This document shows, in pieces, positions 13,485 through 25,914 of a stretch of DNA of 64,000 nt. Origin of the DNA: Otis tarda (lineage: Eukaryota > Chordata > Aves > Otidiformes > Otididae); the NCBI GenBank assembly GCA_026413225.1, contig CM048554.1:72966463-73030462 (forward strand), written 5' to 3'. The position numbers and the translations under genes are program-made. The first letter of the stretch is position 1. The number at the start of each line of letters is the position of its first letter. The notes beneath the pieces were generated by a model. The model was not told the origin of the DNA. It ran no database searches and worked only from the letters and a program-made list of their open reading frames with translations.

Positions 13485-16400
13485 AATAAACAAGGACTTG
13501 TTTATGAATAACAGTGGAAATAATGGGGCCTGTCTTCCTGTGAACTTGTGTCTTGCAGTTGGATTCACTGAATGTCTAATAGGGTGCAAAGTCTCACAGA
13601 CGCTTTTCCAGTAGCCGGGCCATTTGTGGCCAGGCTCGCCTGTATGGATACTCCAGGATCCAGTCAGGGGCATGTTTACACTGTGGCCTTTCTCCGAGTT
13701 GGCAGCAACAGACTCATTTTTTCCTCTCCAGCTTGTAGAGGCTGTAATATCTCTGAGAATACTAGGCCACACTTAAATGTGGTTGAAATTGCATTACTGG
13801 TAGAGGTTTGCAGTAGGGCATGGGCAGAAATTCCTACTCACACAGGCCATGTGATTGCATAAGCCTCAATGTTTAGGAAAACAGACTGAATGTTACAGAA
13901 TTAGCCTGTGCCCTCGTAGCTCTAGCTTCTGATGTGCTGTAAAATGCCCGAGTGAGACCAGTCATTGGCGAGAGCATGTCTAAACGATGCAAGGAGAATC
14001 TGGCCTCCCAGCACTTCTGAAGCAAATACCGGCAAAGTCCATTCCAAGAAAAACAGAGCAAAATAAGAATGCTCCATTCCTCTCCCAAGGAGAAAGGAAC
14101 GGCCTCTCTGCTGAGATTGTCTAAAAGGATGTACTGTAAGGGAAAGTTTGGCTTGCTTTTTCTTTGGCTACCACACAGCCTGACTACTACTCAGTGGCAA
14201 TTTACAGAAATTACACCAGCTTAACCATGCCACTGTACGAGTGGATACATGTACCATCAGAGCAAACTGTTGATTTCAAAATACACACAGGTACTATCTA
14301 GCAAAATTGAAAAAGACTAATCAGTAAATCCCTTTCATTACTAGGTAACAGACACTGATTTTTTAAATGTTTGTCTACAGAACATAAATAATATTGGGAA
14401 AACAGAAGTCCCCGAGACAGCTGCTTACACTGTCAGAAAAAAATCTGTTGAGTGGCTGAAACCTGTCCAAATGCAGTACAGAGAGTGGAACAGTTTCAGA
14501 CTAAGATCATTTAAACAAAGGATGGGAGGTGAAACATTCAGCCAAGGAGCTTGACACTGTAGATTTTTGGAAATACCCGCTAAGCTTCAGACGATGAATA
14601 TCTGTATGAAAACAAACCCTGTTACATGAGATTAAGTTTGGTTTTATGTATGTCCCACTGTCAGCACTACTGGCCTATCCTTGGCTGCTTTTCAGAAAGT
14701 GGAATCAGGCATTGACCATGGTGGTGAAGAGGGTGTCCAGAAATGATGGATAAACCGAAAATCCCTAGCTGAGATAAGAGCAGGGAATTATTTCTCATAC
14801 TTTATCCCTTAAAACAGTAGGCCTTCTACTGCAAGCTAGATAGAGAACCTGTTTCTGATATTAGAGAGTTAGGAGACCCTTGATCTTAACATCATGATCT
14901 CATGAGCTACAAAAAGATCTAGTTTTCAAAATCAGAATACAAAATACGATTATTTGATAGTTATAACCTTCCTTTTCCTTTCCTAAATAGATAGAAAATG
15001 CATGAAAAATAGTGCCAATACACTATACAGAATTACTAAACAAGATTTCCTTGAAAAGAATTGCATTGCTGTCACAGACTATATGGCACGGTGGGATGTA
15101 TAACAATATAAAGGCAGTAACTTCAGAAGACATATGGGACACATTTGTGAACTTTATATCTCCTGAATAATGCAGTCCTCAGCCAGTGCAACCTTTATAT
15201 GCCACTCCGACACAAGCTCTCAGCAAATATGCGTTATTACACGGCCTCGTGTTACAGAATATTTCCAGACAGGCTGATACGAAGAGGCACCCTCTCCAGA
15301 AGAATGGCAGCACGCACAGCTGCATTAAATAAAGGAACAGCCTGAGTCACTATAACAGTACATTACACACATGTCCTTTGCTGATGGTGGTGTTATTCTG
15401 CTTTTGACTTCTGACAAGCAGGAGAAAAGGCCCTTTGTGGTTTCCCCCCCAAAATGTTTCCTGAGCCCAGAAAGCCTCCATGAGGGCAGCTGCATCCCCT
15501 GCTGTGGCCGGAGGGCAAGCTGGAAACGCGAATCCACTTAGTACATGGGTAAATCAGCTTAAGCTATCTGTTTGACACATTAGACTTATTTCAAAAGCCC
15601 TCCTTGAGACAACGGTAGAAGTAAAATAGCAAATACTTGAAATTCATAAAATCCCATCAGAGTGAAATCCCTCTCCTCTTTGTGTTTACATGTGCTGCTC
15701 TGCTCTTACTCTCCCTTCCCATCACTTGGAACCCCCAGCCCTTCTCTGATTCATCCTTGTCTCACACACATGCCTTTGTGCACCTCTGCATTTAGGTCAG
15801 GAGATTTTCCTTCCCTTCATCTCCCCTGCTGCTCATGAAGTGAGCAGTAGGCACCCAAGATTCAGTGTTCAGTGATAAGGATGTATCAGGGATCCATGTC
15901 AAATGACGGAAGAAAAAGTCTTATTTAATCCTAACAACGACCTGTGGCTGGAGGAGTTCAATCTCCAGATCTCCAAATCTGTGGAAAATATGACAGTCTT
16001 TGCAGACTGAGGACCACAACCCATACATTTGGGTAAGAATTCACAGGTGCAGCAAAAGACCAGGTTCCTATTGGGAAAGTGAGGTCTCCACCAAATATCA
16101 AGTCTCTGCATGAAAACACCAACAATTGTGCTGTCATATCTGTGATGAGTTGAAGGCTAAATATAAAACTATTTTAAAATTTATAGTTGAATCTACATTT
16201 GAATATGAAGATCTGATGATCTAAAGCAAGACAAGATTGGTAAGAAGAGATGATTGGAACAACTAGCATAGCCAAAACTCTCTTGAGTTTTAACCTCACA
16301 GGCTGATATAAAAGAAAAAAACCCTGTTTTCTTATCAAGGTAGCAACTGAGATACCTATTACATAGCAATTATAGCAACTGAGCTGTATTGCAGACTCAA

Positions 16401-17317
16401 TGCAATGTGTTTTGGTAGAAAATTTGATCAGAATTTTTTAGAGATGGCATTTATGTTCTTCAAATGAGTGACTAATGCAAGACTATTTAAATTATATTCC
16501 CTTTAATGATGCTATATAATCTGTTTCAAAATTTCCACATTTTAATAGATACTCTACAGTTTCGCTAAAGGTCTTAAAAAATTGCTGGGTAGTATTTTGA
16601 TATTCTTCTGTCGGTAAAGACAGAAATCTCAAATAAAAAGAATGACCTAAAAAGAAGTTATATGGCTTACTCATTTAACTTCCAGGAAAACGGAGGCACT
16701 CCCTTCCTGACCCCACTCCCCATGCCTAAAAGGCCTTAGAATATAGATGCATAAAAATACTTATATAGGATTAGCTCTCATTCTCCACCCAGTTCTGTAT
16801 CCCACCTCTGACAACAGATGTTGCAGAAGATGGCAGAAGAAAACTTAAATAGCAGACATGTGACCACCTCCTTCTTCTGTAGCCACTAATAATCAAAGAC
16901 AGTCTTCAGCCTACAAGTATGCAATTTTATATCCTGTCTCCTTACTTTATTTTCTAATTGGTCTTTTCAGTTTATAGCGTTTTCCTGTATTTTCAGAAGG
17001 CTACAAAAGAATGACTGAGGGAGGAAAAAAGCTTCTGCAGTGAGTTATTAAAACGGCAGTTACCAGAGAATTGTAAAAAATTGGAGGACTGAAAGAGTTT
17101 CCTAAATCGGGGGGCAGATCATGTAGCAGAGGCACCATAAACTGGACTGAAATTCAAGTGCAGCAATAAGGCAGGCAGTCTGGAAGTGCAATTGAAAGTG
17201 GGCTTTGAAAACCTGAGACTCTCTGCAGAAGGAGGGCAGGTTTGTTTCTCTCAGCATTGGATAAGGGCACACGATCTCACAGAAATATGGCATCGGCTGC
17301 CACGCCGTATATAGGAC

Positions 17318-17375
17318 TGTTTTTGGCCTGTATGTATATGTATACATAGATATGAAGATATACATAAATATGCAT
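17318..17375. repeat. Degenerate TA/TG-rich microsatellite
   Basis: Repeated GTATGTATATGTATACATAG-like sequence. Simple-repeat origin with no coding content; it overlaps a meaningless 101-codon minus ORF. Confidence 0.55.
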
Positions 17376-20300
17376 TGTACTTTCAGACACCGAACAATCT
17401 GCAACATATTTTCAGTTTATCAAAAATACAGATTAAAAAAACCTTCTGCAGTAAAAAAAAAAAGTAACCGTTCCTGAGCTGGAAATAAAGGATATGAAAG
17501 TCTTATTTAGGACCAAATGAGAATTCCCTGTGCATACAGACTTATAGAAGGCTTTCAGGGAATTCAGGGTTATCTTTAGCACTTCTATTTTAATTTCACA
17601 TTCTAAAAAATATATTCCACAATGATCAGAATTGGTAGTCAGGTTAGTAATTTGACAGACATTAATGAGTGATGTGATAAAGGGAAAGCTCTGATGTCAA
17701 ATGTCACAGAAATCTCGGTGCATTGTAGATTATCAGATGAGTGAGTCACAATTGTATTTGCTATTCATATTCCTTCAAGTCCTTCATGGAATTATGTATT
17801 TTAAACTGGATGTAGCTGTTGAAAACAAAGAAAATCCTACATTCGCAACATAGGATTTACACAAACACTTTAATCTGATCCTTAGATCCAATAGCTCAAG
17901 ATATTATTAGTACTTTGAAGAACCATTTAAAGATTTTCCCTGTGTAAAAGAAAATGTAGCCTTGTGAATAACAAGTAAATTATGGGGTATTTGTATTATA
18001 GGAGTGAAGTTTTTTTTGTATAGCACTTGTTCTCATAAACTATGTGCTTTGCTACATAAGCTACCCCTAACCATAAAACTTATTTTGCCAGATAAAAATA
18101 AATATAGTTGTTCTAAAACCTGGGAAGATATGTATAAACTGTTCCTCTGTTTAACAGAATGGTACTTAGAAAGAAAATTATGTAGATCAAATAATTAATT
18201 ATTGCGTTTTTCAGTGCCCCAGTTCAATAAAAAGTAGTCACACAAATCTTTTAAGATTTCAAACAGTGTTTTGTTTGCTTTAAATGATGCATGTCTTGAA
18301 ATTCAAATGAAGCAGTGATGCATTTTTAATTGCACAATTAAAATAATTTTTCAAGGTTTCTAAATAGATTAGTTCTAAAATTACTTGTCTACTGAAAAAC
18401 ATTTCTGCAGAGCAGTTATCCGATATCACATTTCTAGACAAAGCTTTCTTTGTCATCTTGTCCTGTTTCTTGTCTTCCTTCAAATGTTTACTGACCACAG
18501 TCGCCTTTGTGAAATTATTCACTGAAAAGAATTTATCCTTCTCTTCAGTAAACTGCAAAACCTTTCCCTTAGTAAATCTGCAGCAGCAATTTGTTATATA
18601 TAAATAAAAATTAATTCCAGTACACAATGCAACATTTGGGATGTTTGAAATTAAGAGCACATTCCATATTTTGTGCCTTAAGTCCACTTATAACACAATT
18701 CCCTTGGAATAGAAGAGAATAGGGTATCATTCGGACTTTATTGTAATTGGAAGAACATGGCTGAAACTCAGCCCTGGAGAAATGCATAAGCAGGTACTTC
18801 AGTTCATTTTCTGCAACAAATTATTCAGGGAACAAGGTTTGTTTCACTTACTGGAGCTTTTTTTCTCTAAATTACACTAACAAAAGTTTACTCTTTACGC
18901 TTTAAGAAAATATTTACTGTGATGTCCATCTCTAGTCTTTTTTGTGTTTCAAAGCAAAAATAAGGGAATTTTATGTCCCTGATATATTCTGTCCAGTGCT
19001 CTCAGAGAAGAAAGGGTCTGAAGCACAGTGGCTAAACTCTTCTTCTGCCCAAAATCTATAGTGGCAAAAGGAAGATAGTAACTAAAAACTGAGATTTTGA
19101 ATTTTTAGTGTTTTGATAGGAAAGGAAGCCTTAAAAGAACTCTGGAAACTGGATAACCAACCCCCTCCAACCCCCCCGCCAAATGTATTAGAACCTCTAC
19201 CATATGCTGTTTCAGAAATGAACTGTGTTCGTTGGTATCTGTGGTGACTGGGTGGAACTATCAGTGCCTACCCTGAAGCTATATGTTTGTTGTGACGAAC
19301 ACAGAGGGAGGGCAGTAAAAGATACATTACAAAAACATATTATTATTTTGGACATTTCCTATTTTGATGGTTTAAATCTCACATACTCTTAAACAAGCTC
19401 TTCGCTACTTCAAAACATGCCTCTAAAAACCTGTCCCATATGTACAATTCTTTTCTTTGAATGTCCTGGTTGGTCTTTCAGAAGAAACCAGTTACTGTCA
19501 ATGGAATACAAATACATGTAAAAAAATCCACTTACAGGTAAGTAGTTTTCAGCAAATTATTTATCTGATGATTGCTTTAGCTACATTTGTGTCCCTTATC
19601 TATTTAGACAGGGAGGTGTCCAGAACATAAACTACATTTTATTCTGTATTAATAAGGTATTCATATAATGAGTGATCAACTGTCACTTGAGCCTCTTTGC
19701 AATGCCAGAATATAAAGTGAATGAAAACCAGTAAGTCAGTAAGAGGACTCCAGTGAATGGTGTTCCTGTTTGAATGCATGAGAAAGAAACAGCTTCATGA
19801 AAATTACAAACTGTGATTAATGCGATTAAGATGATGCTACATAATATTTCTCAATGGAGACAGTAATTTCAAGTCTTTTCCCTCTGTTCTGCCCTGGTTT
19901 GCATAAAAAAAACCCAACTTGTTGAAATATCTTGAAGCTTTCTGGCTGTCTATTCAATTTACTGAAACTGGCCAACAGGTTCAAAAGTTGCTGGCTAGAT
20001 TACTGACAGAGAGACGCAGCAGGATTTCCTTAGGAAGTAAGGCTAATCTGATTCTTTAAAAAAATATCCAAAGCGAATTATATTTTATTTTCAATTTGCA
20101 TTATATGAAAACAAATAAAATGCTTGCACAACTGAGCCTTTTTCATCCTTTATGCTTTTGCTCCCTGCCCTCCCCCCCTTTTATATAAATAGTTTCAATT
20201 TCCCTTCTGAGCTTATTTTTTCTCAGATTGTCAACTTGGCAGTTTCCTATTTGAACCAATCCTTTAAAAATCACATTTAAGATATTTTTTACTTATTTTC

Positions 20301-21131
20301 CTATATAAATTGGTGAAACATTAAAATGCAGTTTCAATATATATTTCTGCTGCTCATTTTAGTTTTACTGTGAAATTTCCACAGGCAAAATTTCTTTTGG
20401 GCTGGAACAACTGACTTTCCTGTTATAAAATGCTAAAATACAGTTAAATATATGCTGACTTATGTATTTTGGATATAAGATTAATTTTCAGGTACCACTT
20501 AATCATAAGAGTATTTACAAAAATATGGAAAAATTAACTGTACTCAGCCATGTTAGTACTGTTATTTGTAGTTCAACAAACACTGTTCTTATAAACCTCT
20601 TTTGTTACAACCTTAATTACCTAACGGACAACATTGCCAAACATTTCAGATTGTTTTAATTAAATTGAGTACAGGGGCACTTCCTTTTCGCCTACTCTGT
20701 CATTATTTAGCCAAAGTACACACATTTAACACTGTCAGATTTCCATCATAAATAATTTCCTTCAGCCTTGTGATTTCATTTGTACTTTTATTTGAATTTT
20801 CTTTAAATTCTTGAAATATTTCTGCTATGCTTTTTTCTCAGAACGAAATTTCATTTTTTGTATATTTCAGTAAAGAAAAAGATTCTTACTTTTTCATTAA
20901 TGATGAAATATCTAAGCCTCAAAACCATTTTTAATTACTGTTGCAGCTCTGCCTTTTCATTGTCCTTAGCATTGTAATTCTTCATTTCTCAATGCTCCTC
21001 AGTCTTAAGAGAATATTTCACTACTATCTCTATTGTCCCCCAATGCTAGATTTTAAAAATATATTGTCCAATCCTCTCACTTTTTGGAATAGAGATAAGC
21101 AGATGAGAAGGGAGTCACAACTGCAACTTAC

Positions 21132-21229
21132 CAAGAGTTCGAAAAGGTCTTTGGTTTGGGGTATGGGAGAAGAAACCAGGTTTCAAAGCATTTGTAATCA
21201 CAATGTCAAAATACCCTTCAAAATCATTC
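21132..21229 (-). CDS. NT5DC1: NT5DC1 next internal exon, partial gene
   Basis: This 98-bp minus-strand exon directly follows the one at 25740-25914, across a 4.5-kb intron. The acceptor is a pyrimidine-rich tract ending CTTTCTAG (plus-strand CT at 21230-21231), and the donor is GTAAGT (plus-strand ACTTAC at 21126-21131). Its first base G completes the GG left by the previous exon to give Gly. It then reads 32 codons without a stop and ends with one base (phase 1). The peptide begins NDFEGYFDIVITNALKPGFF and ends QRPFRTL, matching the NT5DC1 segment just after HAD motif II. This part of HAD phosphatases leads toward motif III/IV, whose acidic residues would be encoded by later exons not found here. 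A 104-codon ORF on the opposite strand overlaps it and is a shadow. Phase, order, spacing and similarity all agree with the upstream exon. Confidence 0.92.
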
Positions 21230-24200
21230 CTAGAAAGCAAAGGAAATGGAATTAGCTAAACTAATAAATTATCTAAGATGCCACTCTTTAATATTTAAGA
21301 ATGTAGCAAACCACTTATTTTTTCCAATGCTTGTTCAGTGTCACTACTACCCTTCTTTACCTGAGGTTGTCAAAAGCGAGAAGACATCTGGTTGAGAAAC
21401 CACAGTGCTGTACCTTCAGGACCACCCATTATTTGTAAAAAGACGTTCCTTGGCCCAGGGAGTTTTTAAATCTCAGGAGAACATGTGATAGATGACATAT
21501 TTCAATCGCTGGTGACAACATATGCATAGACAAGTATAAAAAGGTTTAAATGAGGGATTTTCTTTATACAGCAGAATACATGAAGTCAAGTGATGGGGTA
21601 GGACGCAACTGAAGGCACTTAAAGGCAGGTGTGTATATTTGGTGTCCATGCTTACATATGCTCAAGCCTAATGAGTGTCTACGATGCCACTGTAGTCAAC
21701 AGAGATCTAATTAATACAGCCAGTTAAGTCTTAAAAGATGATTTCAAATATTCACATGCCATTGTGTTAGTTGAACTCTTTCTTCAGACTCCCCTGGCTG
21801 CTCTGACTAAGTCCCCGCTGGTCACAGGGAGGTTAGAGACGTGGCTCAGGAATAAATATCTACCAAGGATGAGTCTTAATCTGCCAGCTGAATCACATCG
21901 CTAAATACAGATTTTTCAAAGATCATTAGGTCCATGAAAATACAGATCAATATCTGAACTGTGGAAATCCCATCAGTATAAATGGGATTGCGCATTTGAA
22001 CATAGCATATATATGGGATTAGTTATATTTACATATTTTTTAGAGACCTGTATGCAAGTTGATAACATTACAAAGCCAATAGGAAAAACAGGCAACCTTG
22101 GGGAACATTGATGTCACCTGTCCTACTGCGAGATGGGCTATTTCTGGAGGTGCCAGTTATTCCTGCTCTAGCGAAGGTCTTTATTTTAAGGAATCTATTA
22201 GACATTTAGTCTATTAATGTATTAATCATTTAATAAATCATCAAGCTGGGAACTATAGCAAGAAATAATAACAATTCCTACCTAAAAGTTTTGAAGTTAC
22301 TAACATATGGTTATTTTCTTTATTCTTGGAAAATGTAAACATTTTCCATCTGTGACATTTTATCTTAGTAGGGATGTTTCATTGCTTAGGTGACCGTATT
22401 ACTTATAACATCAAAAAATGATGGACAGTCTTGCATGGAAAAAAGAAGTCCCAGATGGCAAGTCCAGGATGGGTACAGGCACTAGAATATTAACAGGAGA
22501 AGTTTACTGGAAGAAGACTAGCTAACTGTGTCATTTTCAAATAATCTACAATTTCCCATGAGACTGAGATATTTTAACTGAAAAACTGAATGCTCTCCCA
22601 ATGAGCTTATCTTCAAGCTTTTATTTTGTGCTCTAAATTACATTTCAGCCTTAAAATAGAATGTCTTTACATTTCTCTCCTCTAAGGACATCTTAGCTTT
22701 GTCTTTTTTTCTCCACTTGTGACCATATATAAACCATTACTTTTAAAAAGAAGTAGTATCCAATATGACAATGGCATGTTTTTAAAATTAGCTTCTGTGT
22801 GGAAGATTCCAGAAGCTGAGCAAACAGGCACGGCTCTTCTGTCCTTAGGTGAAAAGTATCCATAGAGTCAAACTTTTCAAATTAGCATACGGTGCAAATA
22901 ATGCTTCCACGGGTAAGTTAAGCTTGAACTTTCAAAATTAAGCCAATACTTCAGGAGCACAACGAAGACTTGTGGGAACAGTGGTGAGTGCTTTGTGTAA
23001 AAAACTTGAAACAATGAACAGAGTTTTCACAAGATTCAGTTAACTTCTTCCTGATTTGTTGAAGAAAAAAACTCTTTTGTGTGGAGAGGTGTTATCTATG
23101 GCCTTTTTTGAACCATACTAAATCTCATGTTCAAAGCTACTTTTATGAGAGCCTGTACCTTGTGTTACATTACTACATAATATTACACATGATAAAATCT
23201 GTTCCAGTCACTCCTTGTGCTTGGTATTGTGGCCTGTGGTTACAGTAAATGACTAGGACAAAGGGTAGGATGTATCTCACATAATTTTAACCTTCTAAAA
23301 ATTGCACATTGAATTCACAGCTAGTGGTCTACACCACAGACAAGGCCCATGGAGAAACATCCACATTCTTAGAAGGCAATTCATCCCACTTATTTCAGAC
23401 ATAATTCTATGGTACAGAATGAATTGCCGAGGATAATGCCCAATGTTTTCTCTCCACTAACCACAGAAGGAATCAAAGCATTCAGCCTCAAAAACTTCCT
23501 AACTTTTAGATGGCTAACATTAATGAAAAAGTGAAATGACACTCCGCTTCAGTGACTATGTGATGATTAATTCATCTTTGGGTGTGCTCCTGCTAAAGCT
23601 TAAACATTCCGTTAACTTGACGCACATTCTCATGGTAGGTAAACCTGAAAAGTCACACCATGATGTTGCTACTTGTGTGAATTAACTTGCACTTGCTTCT
23701 ACAGGTTTACATGCCTTATACACTGATCCCAGCGATATGCATGTGCGCTGGCTGGGAAACACTTCCCATTTTATTTAAAAATGGGAGTCTCTCTTAGACT
23801 TCCTCTCTCCTTACCAAAATGTCTTTCAGTTAAGGACAACTTGGTCAGATGAGACACAACTGGGATAGTTTGCTGTTGAAAAGGTGAATGATACACTTGA
23901 GCATGCTTTTTTCCCAGTGCTGATTTTATGTGGGCAATAATCTCTTAGGCAAAAATGAACTTCTGAAATAAAGTGCAAAAATGTTAACAGTTACAAAGTA
24001 AGGACGTTAGCAGTAAGAGGCTAAAATTTCACACACATCTCCACTTTTCATCTTTATCCTTAGTTTTTTTTTATGTAATACTATGCAGTTCTGAGCTTCT
24101 CAGAATGATATTGGTTAATTGAAAGTAGAGAAATAAATTAATAAAGGACTACATAGATGTAACTAATAAAGCTAGATGCCAAGAATAAAACAGTTATCCT

Positions 24201-25739
24201 GGTCAAATCAAAGATAAGAGTAGAGATAGGTGTGAATCTGGACTACATTCCAGTATTGCAAAAAGCAGCATGGGTGTGTAGAGTCTTATTGTCTGATATA
24301 AGAGGCATAGAACAAACAAAAGCAATAAAAAGTTTAGAATTATTTTCAGGAAAAAATACTTCAGGAAGGTCTAATGGATAGGGAAGTACTCAGTTCTCCA
24401 GAAGATGTCTTGAAAGCCACATTGCATGAGTCACTGGAAAATATGATTGTAATAAACACTGTGGAACATCCTACACTTATGTGGAAAGAGAGTGATCCAG
24501 TATCCTTCTAGCAGAACATCTCTTTTCTGTCTTTGGAAAGGCAACCAGCCGTGTCGGCTACCTTGCTTACTGTCTTCCCGCAGGATGTCTACAGCTGCCT
24601 TAAACAGCTGAAACATTCACCAAGGAAAAGAAACCCCAAATAATTATATGTGGCTAAGAATTTAGTTTTATATAAAATTTTCATTCAGCAAACAACTAGA
24701 CAGATCTACACAAAAGAGTTAATTCACAAGCATCTTATTCATAAGAATTGGTTTTTTTTGTGAGGAGGTATATTTTCCCCTCAAATGAACAAGTATAATG
24801 TTCACACGAGGCAGTGAGAACCGACACAGCTGATGCTCAATTTAGCATTTAGCCCAGAGAGTACAAAAGAAAAGTGATACTGGCAGGACTGGTTTTGGAA
24901 GGTAACTCTGTTTTTCACCTTACCTGTGGTTTTCTTACAGTGTTTCTGTATTCACTCTGCTGTTCCCTTGCATATCCAGATAGCCACGGCTGGCTCACAT
25001 TGCACTGCTTTGTTTATTTGATTAATTTATTGAACAGTCTCACCATACCACCCACCTAACTACTGGGATCACTGATTAATTTGTCTAGGGGTACAAGCGA
25101 CGGTTCTGCTGAATTTCACTGAATTTGACTTGACCAGTCATGTTTTTAAAATTACAACTAAAAACAGCTGTTGTGATCAGCAACTACAATCTCAATCAAG
25201 TGCCAAATGCAATGAACTACCTGGTTTATCTTTTCTGCTGTGATTTCTAAATGCGTATTTCTCAGGCACAACCGTCTCTTGGAAACCACTATTGGGAAGA
25301 AGTATTTGTAAGTTTTTCCATGCAGATTTACTGCAAGGAAACGAAATATTACTACTACTTGCACTCACCACTGGAGAAGCACAGAAAGGAAATGGATTGA
25401 ATAAGACAATTGAGCAAAACCTTGTGATAAAGTTGGGATTCAGATAACGTACTGGGTGTTGGCCTGGAAGATACTTTCTGTTATGTTCAATCCTATCATT
25501 ATGCCCAGAAAAGATGCAGGATATAAGTGTGCTGTGGGTCAGATAGAGCTCACAGGCTCATAGATAGGCTACTTTGCTTCAAGTACCCTGTAACACTCTA
25601 CTAGAGAGAGGCTCACCAGAAACCTCAGATCCAAATAACTCACAAGACAAAAAGAAACTCAAATTAACTTCCCCATAACTCCAGGCTTATCTCCAGTTGC
25701 TGTCTGGCAGATATAATATCAAACGGACATTGTACTTAC
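21230..25739 (-). other. NT5DC1: NT5DC1 intron between the two recognised exons
   Basis: This 4510-bp phase-2 intron (GT...AG on the minus strand) joins Gly codon bases GG and G. It is AT-rich and unique-looking. I saw no young CR1, no RNA gene and no further NT5DC1 exon. A short minus-strand open segment at 24431-24616 ends near a GTAAGC-like donor, but it resembles nothing I know and is probably chance. Confidence 0.85.
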
Positions 25740-25914
25740 CCAATAATATGTTCACACAGGAGCCTGCAATAGTCACTGTGAGAACTGGTAATTAATAGCA
25801 GAATCTTCCCAGCACTCTTCAGTTGTTTCAGCCACTTTTTTACAGACTCAGGACATCTTTGTAAATATTTGTCTGGATTATTTTTCACTTCTGGGAAATA
25901 TGTCCCACAGTTTT
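25740..25914 (-). CDS. NT5DC1: NT5DC1 internal exon (HAD motif II region), partial gene
   Basis: This is an internal coding exon of 175 bp on the minus strand. It is flanked by an acceptor ending TTTTAG (plus-strand CT at 25915-25916) and a strong donor GTAAGT (plus-strand ACTTAC at 25734-25739). Reading starts with two bases completing a codon begun in the previous exon (phase 1), runs 57 codons without a stop, and ends with GG (phase 2). The peptide includes CPESVKKWLKQLKSAGKI followed by LLLITSSHSDYCRLLCE, which I recognise as vertebrate NT5DC1, a cytosolic 5'-nucleotidase-like protein of the HAD superfamily. The hydrophobic strand ending in ITSS sits where HAD motif II (Ser/Thr phosphate contact) is expected. 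The motif I exon (the DxDxT nucleophile) is not visible in the window. The true substrate of NT5DC1 is not well established. Identification is from remembered similarity to the human protein; the exact splice phases make a pseudogene unlikely. Confidence 0.92.

Larger units (their letters stand above)
10393..21131 (-). other. Intronic/non-coding DNA, 3' side of NT5DC1
   Basis: Presumed NT5DC1 intron directly downstream of the exon at 21132-21229. It is AT-rich with no young CR1. Features seen are poly-T at 13464-13484, a TA/TG-rich degenerate microsatellite at about 17318-17375, a 10-bp inverted repeat at 17521-17565, and a 135-codon minus-strand ORF at 18280-18687 of unknown meaning. No further NT5DC1 exon was found. 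Confidence 0.6.
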
